Positions 27,604 to 37,133 of a stretch of 64,000 bases of DNA are shown here, piece by piece. This DNA is from Bog-473 sp963730785 (lineage in GTDB: Bacteria > Actinomycetota > Acidimicrobiia > Acidimicrobiales > RAAP-2): assembly GCA_963730785.1 (NCBI GenBank), contig CAVSTF010000015.1, forward strand, positions 62,001 through 126,000, written 5' to 3'. Under the pieces are notes generated by a model, which was not told the origin of the DNA, did no database searches, and saw only the letters and a list, made by a program, of their open reading frames with translations. The translations under genes were made by a program, and so were the position numbers. The first letter of the stretch is position 1. Each line of letters starts with the position of its first letter.

Positions 27604-28109
27604 CCAACCGGGCGTAGCCAGCCACGTGGTACCAGCGTGCTGAGAAACCCAAGAGATGCTGCACCAATGGTCACCCACGCTGCGAACTGCAATGTGGACC
27701 ACGGCAGATGGAGTGGATTGGCGTAGTAGCTATTTGGCAAATGCGACCCGGTGTAGTGGTGCGATACCAACCCGATCCATATCCCGGCTACGAGAAGGGC
27801 GAGTAGTGCTCCGAGCGCAGTGAGCACTCGCAGGCCGGATAGGCCGCCGAGCACCATCAATACGCCCAGCAACAGCATGACGAAGCCCACCGACTTCAGA
27901 TAGGCGTTGTCAGAGGCCAAGGAGTAGTTGAGCATCTTCGAAAGGGACGTGTGATCCATCCTGGGGATGGTCCGCCCTGATCGGAGGTCCATCCATCCGA
28001 AGAATCCGCTGACTCCGGTTGCTACCCCGCAGGCGCAGGCCAGAATTGCCATGGGCAGGCGGTGGCGGAGCATATGACCAGTATTCGGAACCGAGGCAGG
28101 AACATCCAT
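27594..28109 (-). CDS. Four-helix membrane protein, unknown function
   Basis: 171 residues, ATG after GGAGG. Four hydrophobic helices: 'MAILACACGVATGVSGFFGW', 'SVGFVMLLLGVLMVLGGLSG', 'LTALGALLALLVAGIWIGLV' and 'FAAWVTIGAASLGFLSTLVP'. An extracytoplasmic loop is rich in His and Tyr (SHHYTGSHLPNSYYANP). It resembles actinobacterial Trp-operon-associated membrane proteins in shape only. Convergent 10-bp overlap with the Clp-N gene. No function proposed. Confidence 0.65.
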   Translation of the reverse strand: MDVPASVPNTGHMLRHRLPMAILACACGVATGVSGFFGWMDLRSGRTIPRMDHTSLSKMLNYSLASDNAYLKSVGFVMLLLGVLMVLGGLSGLRVLTALGALLALLVAGIWIGLVSHHYTGSHLPNSYYANPLHLPWSTLQFAAWVTIGAASLGFLSTLVPRGWLRPVGQV

Positions 28110-28114
28110 ACGGC

Positions 28115-28137
28115 CTCCACCCGAAATAAGGGTGGGG
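28115..28137 (-). promoter_or_regulatory. Hairpin covering the ribosome site of the membrane protein gene
   Basis: CTCCACCC / GGGTGGGG (one T-G wobble) with a 7-nt loop between the MTHFR-like stop and the membrane protein start. The left arm overlaps the GGAGG ribosome site read on the minus strand, so it could limit translation or terminate the upstream message. Confidence 0.35.
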
Positions 28138-28174
28138 CTGACCCCCTTGCTGCCAGCGTTTGAGCTGAGAGTGA

Positions 28175-28948
28175 CTATCGAGTTTCCAGTCGGGCGGCCA
28201 TCTCCCGATAGCGACTCACCGGAATGAGGTGAATGCCATCAAAGGCATCCGAATCTCGAATCTCTTCGATCAGCTCGCAGGCAATTTCAATTCCGGCATC
28301 ATGGTCGGATTCGAGTCGTTCGATGATTGGGCCAGGTACGGCCAACTGAGGGACTTCGGCTGAGAGCTTTCTGGCCATGGCAACGCTCGGGAGGACCATT
28401 ACTCCAGCAAATACAGGCCCTTCAAAATCATTGGACGTACGCCACTGCAACAATTCACTGGCTGAGAAAGTCACTTGGGTCAACAAGAAATCGGCCTCAC
28501 GCTTCCATGAGGGAATTGAACGCAAGCCAGTTGCTACTCCGATTCGGAAGCCCTCCTTGATGTCTGCCCGTTGAGAGAACTGTCGCGCTTCTGAAATCAT
28601 TGACCGGACCGTGAGGTCGTCGGACCGGGTACCCGTTTCGGGTCGGTCGCCATAGACGAAGAGGAATTCACTCACTCCATAGGCCGTTGCCGTGAGAAGG
28701 TCCCGATGAAATCCAAGAACATTGCGATCTCGGGCATTGATGCAGGCGATAGACCGACCACCCATGAGTTGCACCTCGTGGGCGACGGCAATGCTCGACA
28801 CCGTGGATCGTCCGATGTGATTGTCGGGGATGAGGAATGCATCGGTGATTGGACTTAGCACGCCGATTTGATGTCGGACGTGGGTCAGGTCCGGTCGTGT
28901 TGCTGGTTCGATCTCACAGATGATTTCGAAGGGTCGAGGCACAGACAT
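28175..28948 (-). CDS. Methylenetetrahydrofolate reductase-like protein
   Basis: 257 residues from the ATG at 28948; longer starts overlap the divergent gene. The barrel motifs resemble MetF: 'FEIICEIEPATRPDLTHV', 'DAFLIPDNHIGRSTVSSIAV', 'LMGGRSIACINARDRN', 'GVSEFLFVYGDRPETG' and the terminal 'FDGIHLIPVSRYREMA'. These correspond to the FAD/folate TIM barrel of MTHFR, but the protein is shorter than E. coli MetF (296 residues) and diverged. It could be a true reductase or a one-carbon paralogue. Confidence 0.75.
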   Translation of the reverse strand: MSVPRPFEIICEIEPATRPDLTHVRHQIGVLSPITDAFLIPDNHIGRSTVSSIAVAHEVQLMGGRSIACINARDRNVLGFHRDLLTATAYGVSEFLFVYGDRPETGTRSDDLTVRSMISEARQFSQRADIKEGFRIGVATGLRSIPSWKREADFLLTQVTFSASELLQWRTSNDFEGPVFAGVMVLPSVAMARKLSAEVPQLAVPGPIIERLESDHDAGIEIACELIEEIRDSDAFDGIHLIPVSRYREMAARLETR

Positions 28949-28968
28949 ACGGTAGCCCTGCCGACCAT

Positions 28969-28974
28969 TAACCT
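28969..28974 (+). promoter_or_regulatory. Leaderless -10 element TAACCT
   Basis: TAACCT plus 6 nt and the GTG at 28981; only 32 bp separate this gene from the divergent MTHFR-like gene. Confidence 0.45.
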
Positions 28975-28980
28975 GCCCTC

Positions 28981-29418
28981 GTGCAGGCCGACCCCTCCGA
29001 GAAGCAGACTGTCCCCCAACGTCGTCGCATTGAGCATCGGACTTCACAACTACCAGTCTGGAGTCGGCTGCTCTACCGGTTTGAGCACTACGCCTTCCTC
29101 CCGGCGGTTGCCCTCACGGTCATCGCTGCTGCGATCGCCCTGCTGGTCACGATTGTCCTCCTCGGATTTCCGAAGGATTGGGTGGATGCCTTCGAGATCT
29201 CGGCCTCGTCGATCACCCTGGTCATCGTGTTTGCCATTCAACACACCCAGGGACGTGAACAAGCCGCTACCCAACGAAAGCTCGATGAGCTGATTCGGGC
29301 GACCCCCGGAGCCGACGAGTCGCTCATGATGCTCGAAGAGGCATCGAGCCAAACCATGCTCAAGGTCGAAGGCGAGCAGCGGGACGTTCGGCTCAACTCT
29401 CCCGATACCGAGACCTGA
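28981..29418 (+). CDS. Low-affinity iron permease-family small membrane protein
   Basis: 145 residues, GTG start placed by the -10 element. Two membrane helices (LPAVALTVIAAAIALLVTIV and the helix before it merge, then 'SSITLVIVFAIQH'), followed by the family hallmark 'HTQGREQAATQRKLDELIRA' on the cytoplasmic side. This C-terminal motif defines the low-affinity Fe/Cu permease family, which in bacteria is small and of unproven transport role. The acidic tail is probably cytoplasmic. Confidence 0.8.
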   Translation: MQADPSEKQTVPQRRRIEHRTSQLPVWSRLLYRFEHYAFLPAVALTVIAAAIALLVTIVLLGFPKDWVDAFEISASSITLVIVFAIQHTQGREQAATQRKLDELIRATPGADESLMMLEEASSQTMLKVEGEQRDVRLNSPDTET

Positions 29419-29467
29419 AATCCCCCGCTATCTTTCAGCTGAGTATGAGCACTCGGGAGCTGACCCC

Positions 29468-30028
29468 ATGGCCAAGCTGATTTTCTCAGCCATTGCCTCA
29501 CTCGACGGATTCATTGAAGATCTGACGGGCCGCTTTGACTGGGCCGAGCCTGATGCCGAAGTGATGAGCCACGTCAATGAGCTCGAACGCTCCTTCGGCA
29601 CCTGTTTGTACGGCCGCCGTATGTACGAGACGTTGGTCTATTGGGAAACCGCGGGCGATGAACCTGACTTACCGGAAGGCAGCCGTGACTTCGCTGAAAT
29701 CTGGCGAGCCGCCGACAAGGTTGTGTACTCGACCACCTTGGACGCAGTGTCGAGTGCGAAGACCAAGATTGTGCGGAAGTTCGACCCCGACGTCATCAGG
29801 ACTATGAAAAAGGAACTTCCCCGTGACCTTTCGGTGGGCGGTCCCGAACTGGCCGCCCAGGCGTTCCGGGCCGGTCTGGTGGACGAGTGCCAACTCTTCC
29901 TGCTCCCCGTATCGGTGGGTGGTGGCAAATCTGCCTTGCCCAGTCATATGCGCCTTGACCTGGAACTACTCAATGAAAACCGATTCACCGGTGGGGCCGT
30001 CTACCTCCACTATCGGGTTCGGTCGTAA
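29468..30028 (+). CDS. Dihydrofolate reductase/RibD C-terminal family protein
   Basis: 186 residues, ATG after GGGAGC. Signatures of the RibD_C/DHFR-like fold: 'LIFSAIASLDGFIED', 'GTCLYGRRMYETLVYWE', 'DKVVYSTTLDAVSSAKT' and 'LSVGGPELAAQAFRAGLVDE', then 'LPVSVGGGKSALP'. Such stand-alone proteins are common in actinobacteria and bind NADPH; few have known substrates. No riboflavin genes are nearby. Confidence 0.85.
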   Translation: MAKLIFSAIASLDGFIEDLTGRFDWAEPDAEVMSHVNELERSFGTCLYGRRMYETLVYWETAGDEPDLPEGSRDFAEIWRAADKVVYSTTLDAVSSAKTKIVRKFDPDVIRTMKKELPRDLSVGGPELAAQAFRAGLVDECQLFLLPVSVGGGKSALPSHMRLDLELLNENRFTGGAVYLHYRVRS

Positions 30029-30115
30029 TTATCAGGAAATCCGGAATTGTGGTGGGACGCGACCGCCATGAACAGTGTCCATTGACGTTGTACTTCCAAT
30101 GATGGAGGAATCTTG

Positions 30116-31726
30116 GTGAAGCGGCCCAGCGACTCGGACAATGCAGCCTGGAAGGCACTCGGTGCCCAGCTGTCCCGGCGCCAGTTCCTCGGCGGCGCCA
30201 TGGCAGCCAGCGGGCTCTCAAGCAAGCTCTATACGCACGCGTCACGGATCATTGAGCAGGCGGCTTCAGTGTCGGCGGGCGGAACCGGCAGTCTGAATGA
30301 CATTGAACATTTCGTGTTTGTCATGCAGGAGAATCGATCCTTCGACCACTACTTCGGGACCTACTCAACGACTCGAGGTTTCTCCGACAAGTACGTCTTG
30401 CCCCAGATCGTGAACGGCAAGAAGTACTCCGTCTTCGAGCAGTTCGGGTACGCACCGGGCGTCGGGGTTACTCCCAATGGGTACACCCAGCCTTTTCACG
30501 CCAATACGTTGGATCCCACCGTCGATGCCATCTGTCTTGGTGACCCGATTCACGAATGGGGACCACAGCACGCCTGTTGGAACGGCGGGAAAATGGATAA
30601 GTGGCTGCCCACGCATTTAGGTACCGACAACGACACCCATGGCACGATCGTGATGGGCTACTACAACCGGGCCGACATACCGGTGCATCATGCGCTGGCC
30701 GATGCGTTCACGTTGTGCGACAACTACCACTGCTCGGTACTGGGTCCCACGTACCCCAACCGGCTGTACTGGATGTCGGGCACCATCGATCCCGATGGAC
30801 TGAACGGTGGCCCCTTGGTCGAGACCTATGACCTCCAAGGTTCATTCAACCAATTCACATGGCAGACCTACCCGGAAGTCTTGGAAGATGCCGGTGTCAG
30901 CTGGAAGGTCTACCAAAGCCCGGATGCCGTTGAAGGATTGGATACCTCCTACCAACTCGACAACGTGCTGCGCTATTTTGCGCAATACCTCGACCCCCTC
31001 ACTCCCCTGTCGCTGAAGGGACTGACACCGACCTACCCGGGCACGTTCGAGCTCGATGTCGCCAATGACAACCTCCCGCAGGTGTCCTGGATCGTGCCGA
31101 TCTACGAGGAGAGTGAGCACCCGTCGTATCCGGCCGCCTGGGGCGCCTACGCGCTGGCCGACATTCTCAAGACGCTGACCTCAAATCCGAAGATCTGGGA
31201 GAAGACCGCCCTCATCATCAGCTACGACGAGAACGGCGGCTTCTTCGATCACGTGCCCCCGCCGGTGGCACCGGTCGGAACGCCCGGCGAGTACTTGACC
31301 GTTCCGCTTTCAACGGTCGATGAAGCGGCCGGCATTGCCGGACCAATCGGTTTGGGGTTCCGAGTGCCATGCATGGTCATTTCGCCCTACAGCGTGGGTG
31401 GCCTCTACGCCTGGGACACGTTCGATCACACTTCACAGCTACGCCTGTTGGAAACGAAGTTTGGATTGGAGGTGCCGAATCTGTCCGCCTGGCGTCGACA
31501 GACCGTCGGGGACATGACCAGCGCCTTCAACTTCGCCGCGCCTCCGACGTATACGGTGCCCTTGCTGCCACCGGCCGACCCGTTCAATCCGCAAGTGTTG
31601 CTCGATGTCGCCGTGGACGCGGAGACCAATCAGGTCAATGCCGGTCTTCCCTATCCGGTGCCACCGAACTCGATGCCGGTCCAGGATCTATTGCCCAAGC
31701 GAGGTCGCTCCAGCGGACCCGTGTGA
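30116..31726 (+). CDS. Tat-exported phospholipase C / phosphoesterase family protein (second copy)
   Basis: 536 residues from the GTG at 30116, chosen for the GGAGGA 6 nt upstream (a TTG at 30113 is closer than usual). The Tat signal is 'SRRQFLGGAMAASGL'. The catalytic landmarks match the first copy: 'IEHFVFVMQENRSFDHYFGT', 'DNYHCSVLGPTYPNRLYW', 'LIISYDENGGFFDHVPPP' and 'RVPCMVISPYSVGG'. It is longer at the C-terminus than the copy at 2553-4058. Probably hydrolyses phospholipids or phosphodiesters outside the membrane. Ends 2 nt before the convergent ABC fusion gene. Confidence 0.9.
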   Translation: MKRPSDSDNAAWKALGAQLSRRQFLGGAMAASGLSSKLYTHASRIIEQAASVSAGGTGSLNDIEHFVFVMQENRSFDHYFGTYSTTRGFSDKYVLPQIVNGKKYSVFEQFGYAPGVGVTPNGYTQPFHANTLDPTVDAICLGDPIHEWGPQHACWNGGKMDKWLPTHLGTDNDTHGTIVMGYYNRADIPVHHALADAFTLCDNYHCSVLGPTYPNRLYWMSGTIDPDGLNGGPLVETYDLQGSFNQFTWQTYPEVLEDAGVSWKVYQSPDAVEGLDTSYQLDNVLRYFAQYLDPLTPLSLKGLTPTYPGTFELDVANDNLPQVSWIVPIYEESEHPSYPAAWGAYALADILKTLTSNPKIWEKTALIISYDENGGFFDHVPPPVAPVGTPGEYLTVPLSTVDEAAGIAGPIGLGFRVPCMVISPYSVGGLYAWDTFDHTSQLRLLETKFGLEVPNLSAWRRQTVGDMTSAFNFAAPPTYTVPLLPPADPFNPQVLLDVAVDAETNQVNAGLPYPVPPNSMPVQDLLPKRGRSSGPV

Positions 31727-31728
31727 GA

Positions 31729-34700
31729 TCAGTGGGCGGCGATGGCCGGTTCTTCAGTGGTGCCGAGGTAACTGGCAATTACCGCGGGGTCAGCCAGGAC
31801 GTCGGTGGGAGTGCCCTCGGCAATGATGCTGCCAAGTTCCAAGGCAACTAATCGATCGCAGAGTGACGAGATGAGTGCCATGTCGTGGGCGATCACCATC
31901 ATGGCGCAGCCGGTCTCGGTGGCCACGGTCCGCAGGAGAGGCCCCAGCGTTTCCGTCTCGGCCTGAGCAACGCCGGCGGTCGGCTCGTCCAACAAGAGCA
32001 GCGCCGGGCGATGAGCGAGGATGCAGGCCAGCTCGACAATGCGTCTCGTACCTGTCGAGAGTTCCCCGGTGGCCCGGTCCCGGTACCCGGTCAAACCGAG
32101 CAGGGTGAGGATTTCATCGACCCGCTCGCTCGCCCTGGCTTCGGAGTCAGTGCTAGCCGGTAGCCGGAAGGCTGCTGCAAACGGATCCCGATTGACCAGG
32201 TGACGCTCCAGCGCCACCTTGATGGTCTCGGCCACGCTGAGGGTCGGGAACAGGCGGGCCTCTTGGAAGGAACGGCCCAACCCGCCGATCGACCGGGCGA
32301 AGGAAGGCATGTTGGTCACATCGATACCGCGCAGCTTGATGTCACCTTCATCAACCGAGAGGAATCCCGAGATGAGATCGAACAAGGTGGTCTTCCCGGC
32401 GCCATTGTGGCCGATCAAACCGACGATCTCCCGTGGCGCCACGGTGAGGCTCACGCCATTGGTGGCCACGATGCCACCGAAGGCCTTCACCAGTTTGGTG
32501 ACCTGGAGCGCAGGTTCTCCATTGTCGGCTGTCTCGGCGCTTTCTGCCGGAGCCTTCGTAGATGGTGCCGCGCCATTGGTTGTGTGCGCCGGCGCAGACG
32601 CTGGAGTTTCGCCGCCAATGAACACGGCCCGCAGCAGGTCCGGTCGATCCAAGAGGTCGGCCGACGGTCCGCTAAATCGGACTTGGCCCTTCTCAAGGAA
32701 GGTCGCCTCTTTAGCGACCAGCAGGGCCACCTGCACCGACTGCTCCACAATGATGACGGTGGTGCCTTGACGATGGATTTCCCGCACCGCTTCGATGAGC
32801 GGCGCCACCACGGTCGGAGCCAAGCCCAACGACAACTCGTCAATGCACAGCAGGCGAGGCCGGACCAGGAACGCCATGGCCAATGAGAGCATTTGCTGCT
32901 CGCCACCGGAGAGGTTGCCGGCGGCCGTGCCAGCTCGTCGTCGCAAAATCGGGAAGCGCTCCATCGCTTCCTCGCGGGCCTTTTCTGCCGCCCGCTGGTC
33001 GTTGCGGATCGGCCACGAAGCCACTCGCAGGTTCTCCATCACGGTCAATGAGGCAAAGACACCACGGCCGCCCGGCATCATGGTCAACCCACGCCCGGCG
33101 ATCCGTTCGGTGGCTTCCTGCGTGATGTCATGCCCGTCGAAATGGATGGAGCCATCGTGGGCTGGGAGGAGACCCGTGATGGACTTCAGGAGGCTCGACT
33201 TGCCGGCGCCGTTGGTCCCGAGCAAGGCCACCATTTCGCCCTCGCGCACGGTCAGATCAATGCCAAACAGCACCTGCATGGAGCCGTACGAGGCGTTGAC
33301 GTTACGGCAACGCAACATGACCTTGTCGTCCGAATCGGCCACGGCCGACCCATCGACCCGGATGATGGTGGGCACGATCGGTCCATCAGGATCCGGTTCC
33401 TCCAGCTTCGTGCCGTCACCCCACACGCTCACGTCCATGCCACGTCGCCGCGCCAGCAGGACCAGAACTCGGTCTCGCGCGTTCTGGAAGAGGCCGGCCA
33501 GGCCACCCGGGAAGATGGTCAGCACGACCAAAAGGCCAGTACCGGTCAGGAGAATCTGCACGTGCGGATACGCGATGCCCAACCATTGAATGAGAGCCAC
33601 CCCGGTGAGGGCGCCCCCGACAGACGTAAGGCCTCCGATGACGGCCATGGAAAAGAGGATGAGACTGTCGGCCGAGGGGAATGAAGAGCCGACGTTGGTA
33701 CTGCTCGCCGTGCCCACAATGATGACGTAGAGGCCGCCGGCCAGCCCGGCGATCAGGCCGGACAGGGCAAAGGCGGCCAAGCGAACTCGCGTGGTCGGGA
33801 CGGCCGCCGCTTCGGCGCCGCGCAGATTGTCGCGAGTGGCCAACACCGCTCGTCCGAAGCGGGCCCGACGTATACCGCTCACCAGCAGGATGGTCAGGAC
33901 CAGCATGCCCAGACACAGTCCGTAGAGATCTCCTTCACCGTGCAGGTTGAAGCGCTGCCACAACACCGGTCGGAGCACGGACCCGGGCAGGATCGAGTTG
34001 AAGTTGGCGGAGTTGAACAGAAACTCGTCGGCCGCCACGGCAAAAGCCAACGTGGTGACAGCCAAATAGAGGCCCCGCACCCGAAGTGCGGGCAGGCCAA
34101 GGATCACCGCACCGACGGCGGCGGCCAGGCCGCCCGCCACCAAGGCCAAGAAGAAATCCACGTTGAAGTGCATCATCAGATCACCAGCGGTGATGGCGCC
34201 CACTCCGACCAAGGCGAACTGTCCGAGGCTGATGGTGCCGCCCCAGCCGCTGAGGACGACCAGCGACACGGCCACCATGCCGAAGACGATGGTGACGCTG
34301 ACCTGGTCGAGGCGACCTGGAGGCAGGAATGACGGAAGCGAGATGGCGAGGGCGGCCAGTGCCAACCCCACGACGATCTTGAAGATCCGCACTTCTCGAA
34401 GGCCGCGGAGCGCAGCGGGAATGGGCTTAATGGCGCCCGATACGGACCACGACGACTCGTCGGCGCTGTCGGCCCTGCTTTGCGAGCGGTGTTGCACCAC
34501 CAGTGCCAGCATGACCACGACCAAGAAGACGACGGTGGAGACCGACAACTTGCTCACATCGAGCTGGACAACCGATTGGATGACACCCAGACCGATGGCG
34601 GCCACGAAGGCCACCCACAGGGATTCCATCTTGGCCACGACCGCGGCGGCCAGTGGCGCCAGGAGCAACATCGGACCGGCGGTCGCACTGATGGAGACGC

Positions 34701-35433
34701 CCTGAGCCGGTGCCTGCAGCATGATGGCGAGCGCAGCCACGACGCCGCTGATGGTCCAGACGGCGAACATGAGTCTGCGGGCCGGAATGCCGATCAGCCG
34801 GGCCCGATCTGAGTTGTCCGCGATGGCCCGAACGGCTCGACCCGCATCGGTGCGCAAGAGGAACCAAGAGACGGCGGCCACGACGAGGGGCACCACAATG
34901 ATGATCAACAGCTCGTTGCCAGTGAACAGCACCGGGTTGATCTCGGTGTGGATCTTGCTCAGTCCGGTTTGGAACCCACCAATGGGTGGCGTCTCCGCCC
35001 CGAACCACCGGGGCTCATACACCGTGATGCCACCCAGAAGCTGGGACAGACCCACCGTGGCCACGGTGAGGATCATTCGCGGCGTGTTGGAGAACCGCCA
35101 GTTGATCAACGCGCCGACGGCGGCACCGACGAGACCGCCGATGACCAGGGCCACCACAATGGTGGCGCCCCAGGGCATGTGGTGACCCAGGTACAGGCTC
35201 ACGCCCGCCGCACCAGCGACCGCCCCCATTGAGCCGTAGGCAAAGTTGATGGCGCGGCTGACCCGATAGGTCAATACAAGTCCAATGGCCAAGAGTCCAC
35301 TGACGCTGCCGTAGATGGCGCCGTAAAGGACAGAACCCATCGGCACCTTGTGCGGATCGATCTGCGTGACTGCCACCGTCACCGCCACCACGGCAGCGAT
35401 GGTCAATGCCGGTCTAAGGCTTCGTCCTCTCAC
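31729..35433 (-). CDS. Four-domain LivH-LivM-LivF-LivG branched-chain-type ABC transporter fusion
   Basis: 1,234 residues in one unbroken frame from the GTG at 35433, which overlaps the substrate-binding protein stop (GTGA). Modules in order: LivH permease (about 30-315), LivM permease (350-650), LivF-type ATPase (705-945; Walker A 'LLGTNGAGKSS', signature 'GNLSGGEQQML', Walker B 'LLCIDELSLGL'), an Ala/Pro/Thr linker (about 945-975), and LivG-type ATPase (975-1230; 'LIGHNGAGKTT', signature 'GELSTGTRRI', Walker B 'LLLLDEPTAGV'). All transporter parts except the binding protein are thus one polypeptide. Expected import of branched-chain amino acids, amides or related solutes. Confidence 0.92.
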   Translation of the reverse strand: MRGRSLRPALTIAAVVAVTVAVTQIDPHKVPMGSVLYGAIYGSVSGLLAIGLVLTYRVSRAINFAYGSMGAVAGAAGVSLYLGHHMPWGATIVVALVIGGLVGAAVGALINWRFSNTPRMILTVATVGLSQLLGGITVYEPRWFGAETPPIGGFQTGLSKIHTEINPVLFTGNELLIIIVVPLVVAAVSWFLLRTDAGRAVRAIADNSDRARLIGIPARRLMFAVWTISGVVAALAIMLQAPAQGVSISATAGPMLLLAPLAAAVVAKMESLWVAFVAAIGLGVIQSVVQLDVSKLSVSTVVFLVVVMLALVVQHRSQSRADSADESSWSVSGAIKPIPAALRGLREVRIFKIVVGLALAALAISLPSFLPPGRLDQVSVTIVFGMVAVSLVVLSGWGGTISLGQFALVGVGAITAGDLMMHFNVDFFLALVAGGLAAAVGAVILGLPALRVRGLYLAVTTLAFAVAADEFLFNSANFNSILPGSVLRPVLWQRFNLHGEGDLYGLCLGMLVLTILLVSGIRRARFGRAVLATRDNLRGAEAAAVPTTRVRLAAFALSGLIAGLAGGLYVIIVGTASSTNVGSSFPSADSLILFSMAVIGGLTSVGGALTGVALIQWLGIAYPHVQILLTGTGLLVVLTIFPGGLAGLFQNARDRVLVLLARRRGMDVSVWGDGTKLEEPDPDGPIVPTIIRVDGSAVADSDDKVMLRCRNVNASYGSMQVLFGIDLTVREGEMVALLGTNGAGKSSLLKSITGLLPAHDGSIHFDGHDITQEATERIAGRGLTMMPGGRGVFASLTVMENLRVASWPIRNDQRAAEKAREEAMERFPILRRRAGTAAGNLSGGEQQMLSLAMAFLVRPRLLCIDELSLGLAPTVVAPLIEAVREIHRQGTTVIIVEQSVQVALLVAKEATFLEKGQVRFSGPSADLLDRPDLLRAVFIGGETPASAPAHTTNGAAPSTKAPAESAETADNGEPALQVTKLVKAFGGIVATNGVSLTVAPREIVGLIGHNGAGKTTLFDLISGFLSVDEGDIKLRGIDVTNMPSFARSIGGLGRSFQEARLFPTLSVAETIKVALERHLVNRDPFAAAFRLPASTDSEARASERVDEILTLLGLTGYRDRATGELSTGTRRIVELACILAHRPALLLLDEPTAGVAQAETETLGPLLRTVATETGCAMMVIAHDMALISSLCDRLVALELGSIIAEGTPTDVLADPAVIASYLGTTEEPAIAAH

Positions 35434-37133
35434 TGGGGACCATTGGGAAACACCGGAGCGGTCGCGGGAATGGTGCTGCTGGTGTACCACGTACTCCCGG
35501 TGATCCAGGTGCCCTCTTCACCGTCGTAGGCCGAAGTTTGGTTCGGGTCATACCACTGGTACTCAAACTGATGGGTTGGCGTGTAGTAGTGCGTTCCCGC
35601 GATGTTGTAACTAACCGGACCAAACGGGCCGCTGTCGCTCCGGGATAGTTCCACATGCCTTGAGCGAAGGACTGCGGCGTGAGATTGGGTCCAGCCTCCT
35701 GAATGCCGATGGCCAACTGGTAGAGGCGTTGATAGAGCACGTCCACTTCGTTGACGATCAGCGCACCGCTGGGATCCTCCGACTTGGCGGCGGCGTAACC
35801 GATGGTCGTCCCGTACTTACCGGCGAATGTGACTTCATTGGTGATCTCATGCCACGTGCGACCAGGTGGTCTGGTTCATGATCTGGGCGATGTCATCGGT
35901 GTCCTCGCCGGCGGCGGCCGCGTTTAGCCACTCGGGTTGATACCCAGCATTGTTGAGGTCGCCCGAAACGAGGAGCTGGACGACTGGGTCACACAGACAA
36001 AGGATCGTCGTGATGTTGTCGTTCTTGAGCTGCTGGGTGATGCTCTGAGCGGTGGCCGTCGCGTCCGCCGCGTTGGCCGAATAGGCAATGTTGGCTGCTG
36101 CCGGGTGGCCCGCTGCCGTTAAGGCCTGCGTAATGCTGGCGGCACACTGCGTGTAGATCTGCTCGTCCGGTTCGAGGACGGCGAAGACGCGCGGCTTGCC
36201 ATCCCCCACCCCGGTGCCGGCCCACTGTGTGTTGTGCCCTACGAGTTGCTTGGCCGCTACCGTGCCGACCTCTTGCCCGAGCTCCGTGCAGTCAGGCGCA
36301 TAGCCCCAGGCGTAGGGCGACTCCTGCTGGTAGAACTGCTGCGAGAAATAGCCACCGTCGAAACTGACAACTTTCTGAGCCGTGAGCGCTTCCACGTAGG
36401 CCTCGCTGGTGCCATCGAGTTCACCGAAGGCTTTGATGGTGTCCGCCACATTCAGGGCATCAGCATTGACGTTCGACTGGTTGTCACCGGCGTTGTCTTG
36501 TTGACCGTTGAAGACCTGGAGCACAATTTTGCGCCCGTAGAACTGGAAGTGGGCGTTGAAGTACGCCACCAGCTGCTGCAACGTATTGATCTCTTGGGCG
36601 TACGTCTCGGGGAAGATAACGCTGTTGTAACTGCCGGTATAGGCATGGATGGCCTGGTCGACACTCTGACTGCCATCCGTCGGATTCATGTAGGTGATGG
36701 TGATCGTGTTGGCGGTGACACCACGCGAGGTCGCTCCTCCGTTCGACCCGGTGAAGGTCATGCAGGGCGGCGAGTAGGGATCGCCGGTGACCTGCGGACC
36801 GCTACAGGCGCCGGTTCCCGCCCCGGCGGCTGGAGTGCCACCGGCCGCCACGGTGCCGCTGGTGACACCCGATGTCGGCGTGCCGGGCACCGTCGTACCA
36901 GTCGTCCCCGGCAGCGTGGTGCCGGTGGTGGCCGGCAGGGTCGTGGCGGTCGAACTCGATGCGGTACCAGTGTTGGTGGAACTCGACGCCGAGGAAACGT
37001 TCTGCTCAGGGGCGATGCTGGGGATGAAGAGGGCCATGGCGAAGAACCCGGCGATGATGAGCACCGCCGGGCCGTAGCCCATCAGAAGTCGGCGATCGCG
37101 CGGCGACAGGCTCTTGCGTTCCTCTGAGGTCAC
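35430..37133 (-). CDS. Membrane-anchored periplasmic-binding protein of the Liv-type transporter (two frame breaks)
   Basis: GTG at 37133 inside the upstream stop (GTGA). A basic N-terminus and one membrane helix (AVLIIAGFFAMALFIPSIA) anchor it, then a long Thr/Ser/Gly/Ala linker, then a type I periplasmic-binding fold ('TITITYMNPTDGSQSVDQAI', 'LEPDEQIYTQCAASIT', 'NDNITTILCLCDPV'). Breaks near 35850 and 35640 move the C-terminus through two frames; it ends 'TAPVFPNGPQ' with TGA at 35430. It should bind the ligand delivered to the fused transporter encoded next. Confidence 0.82.

Noticed and set aside
36234..37127. Plus-strand open frame of 297 codons
   Set aside because: Shadow of the substrate-binding protein gene; no start signals and low complexity.
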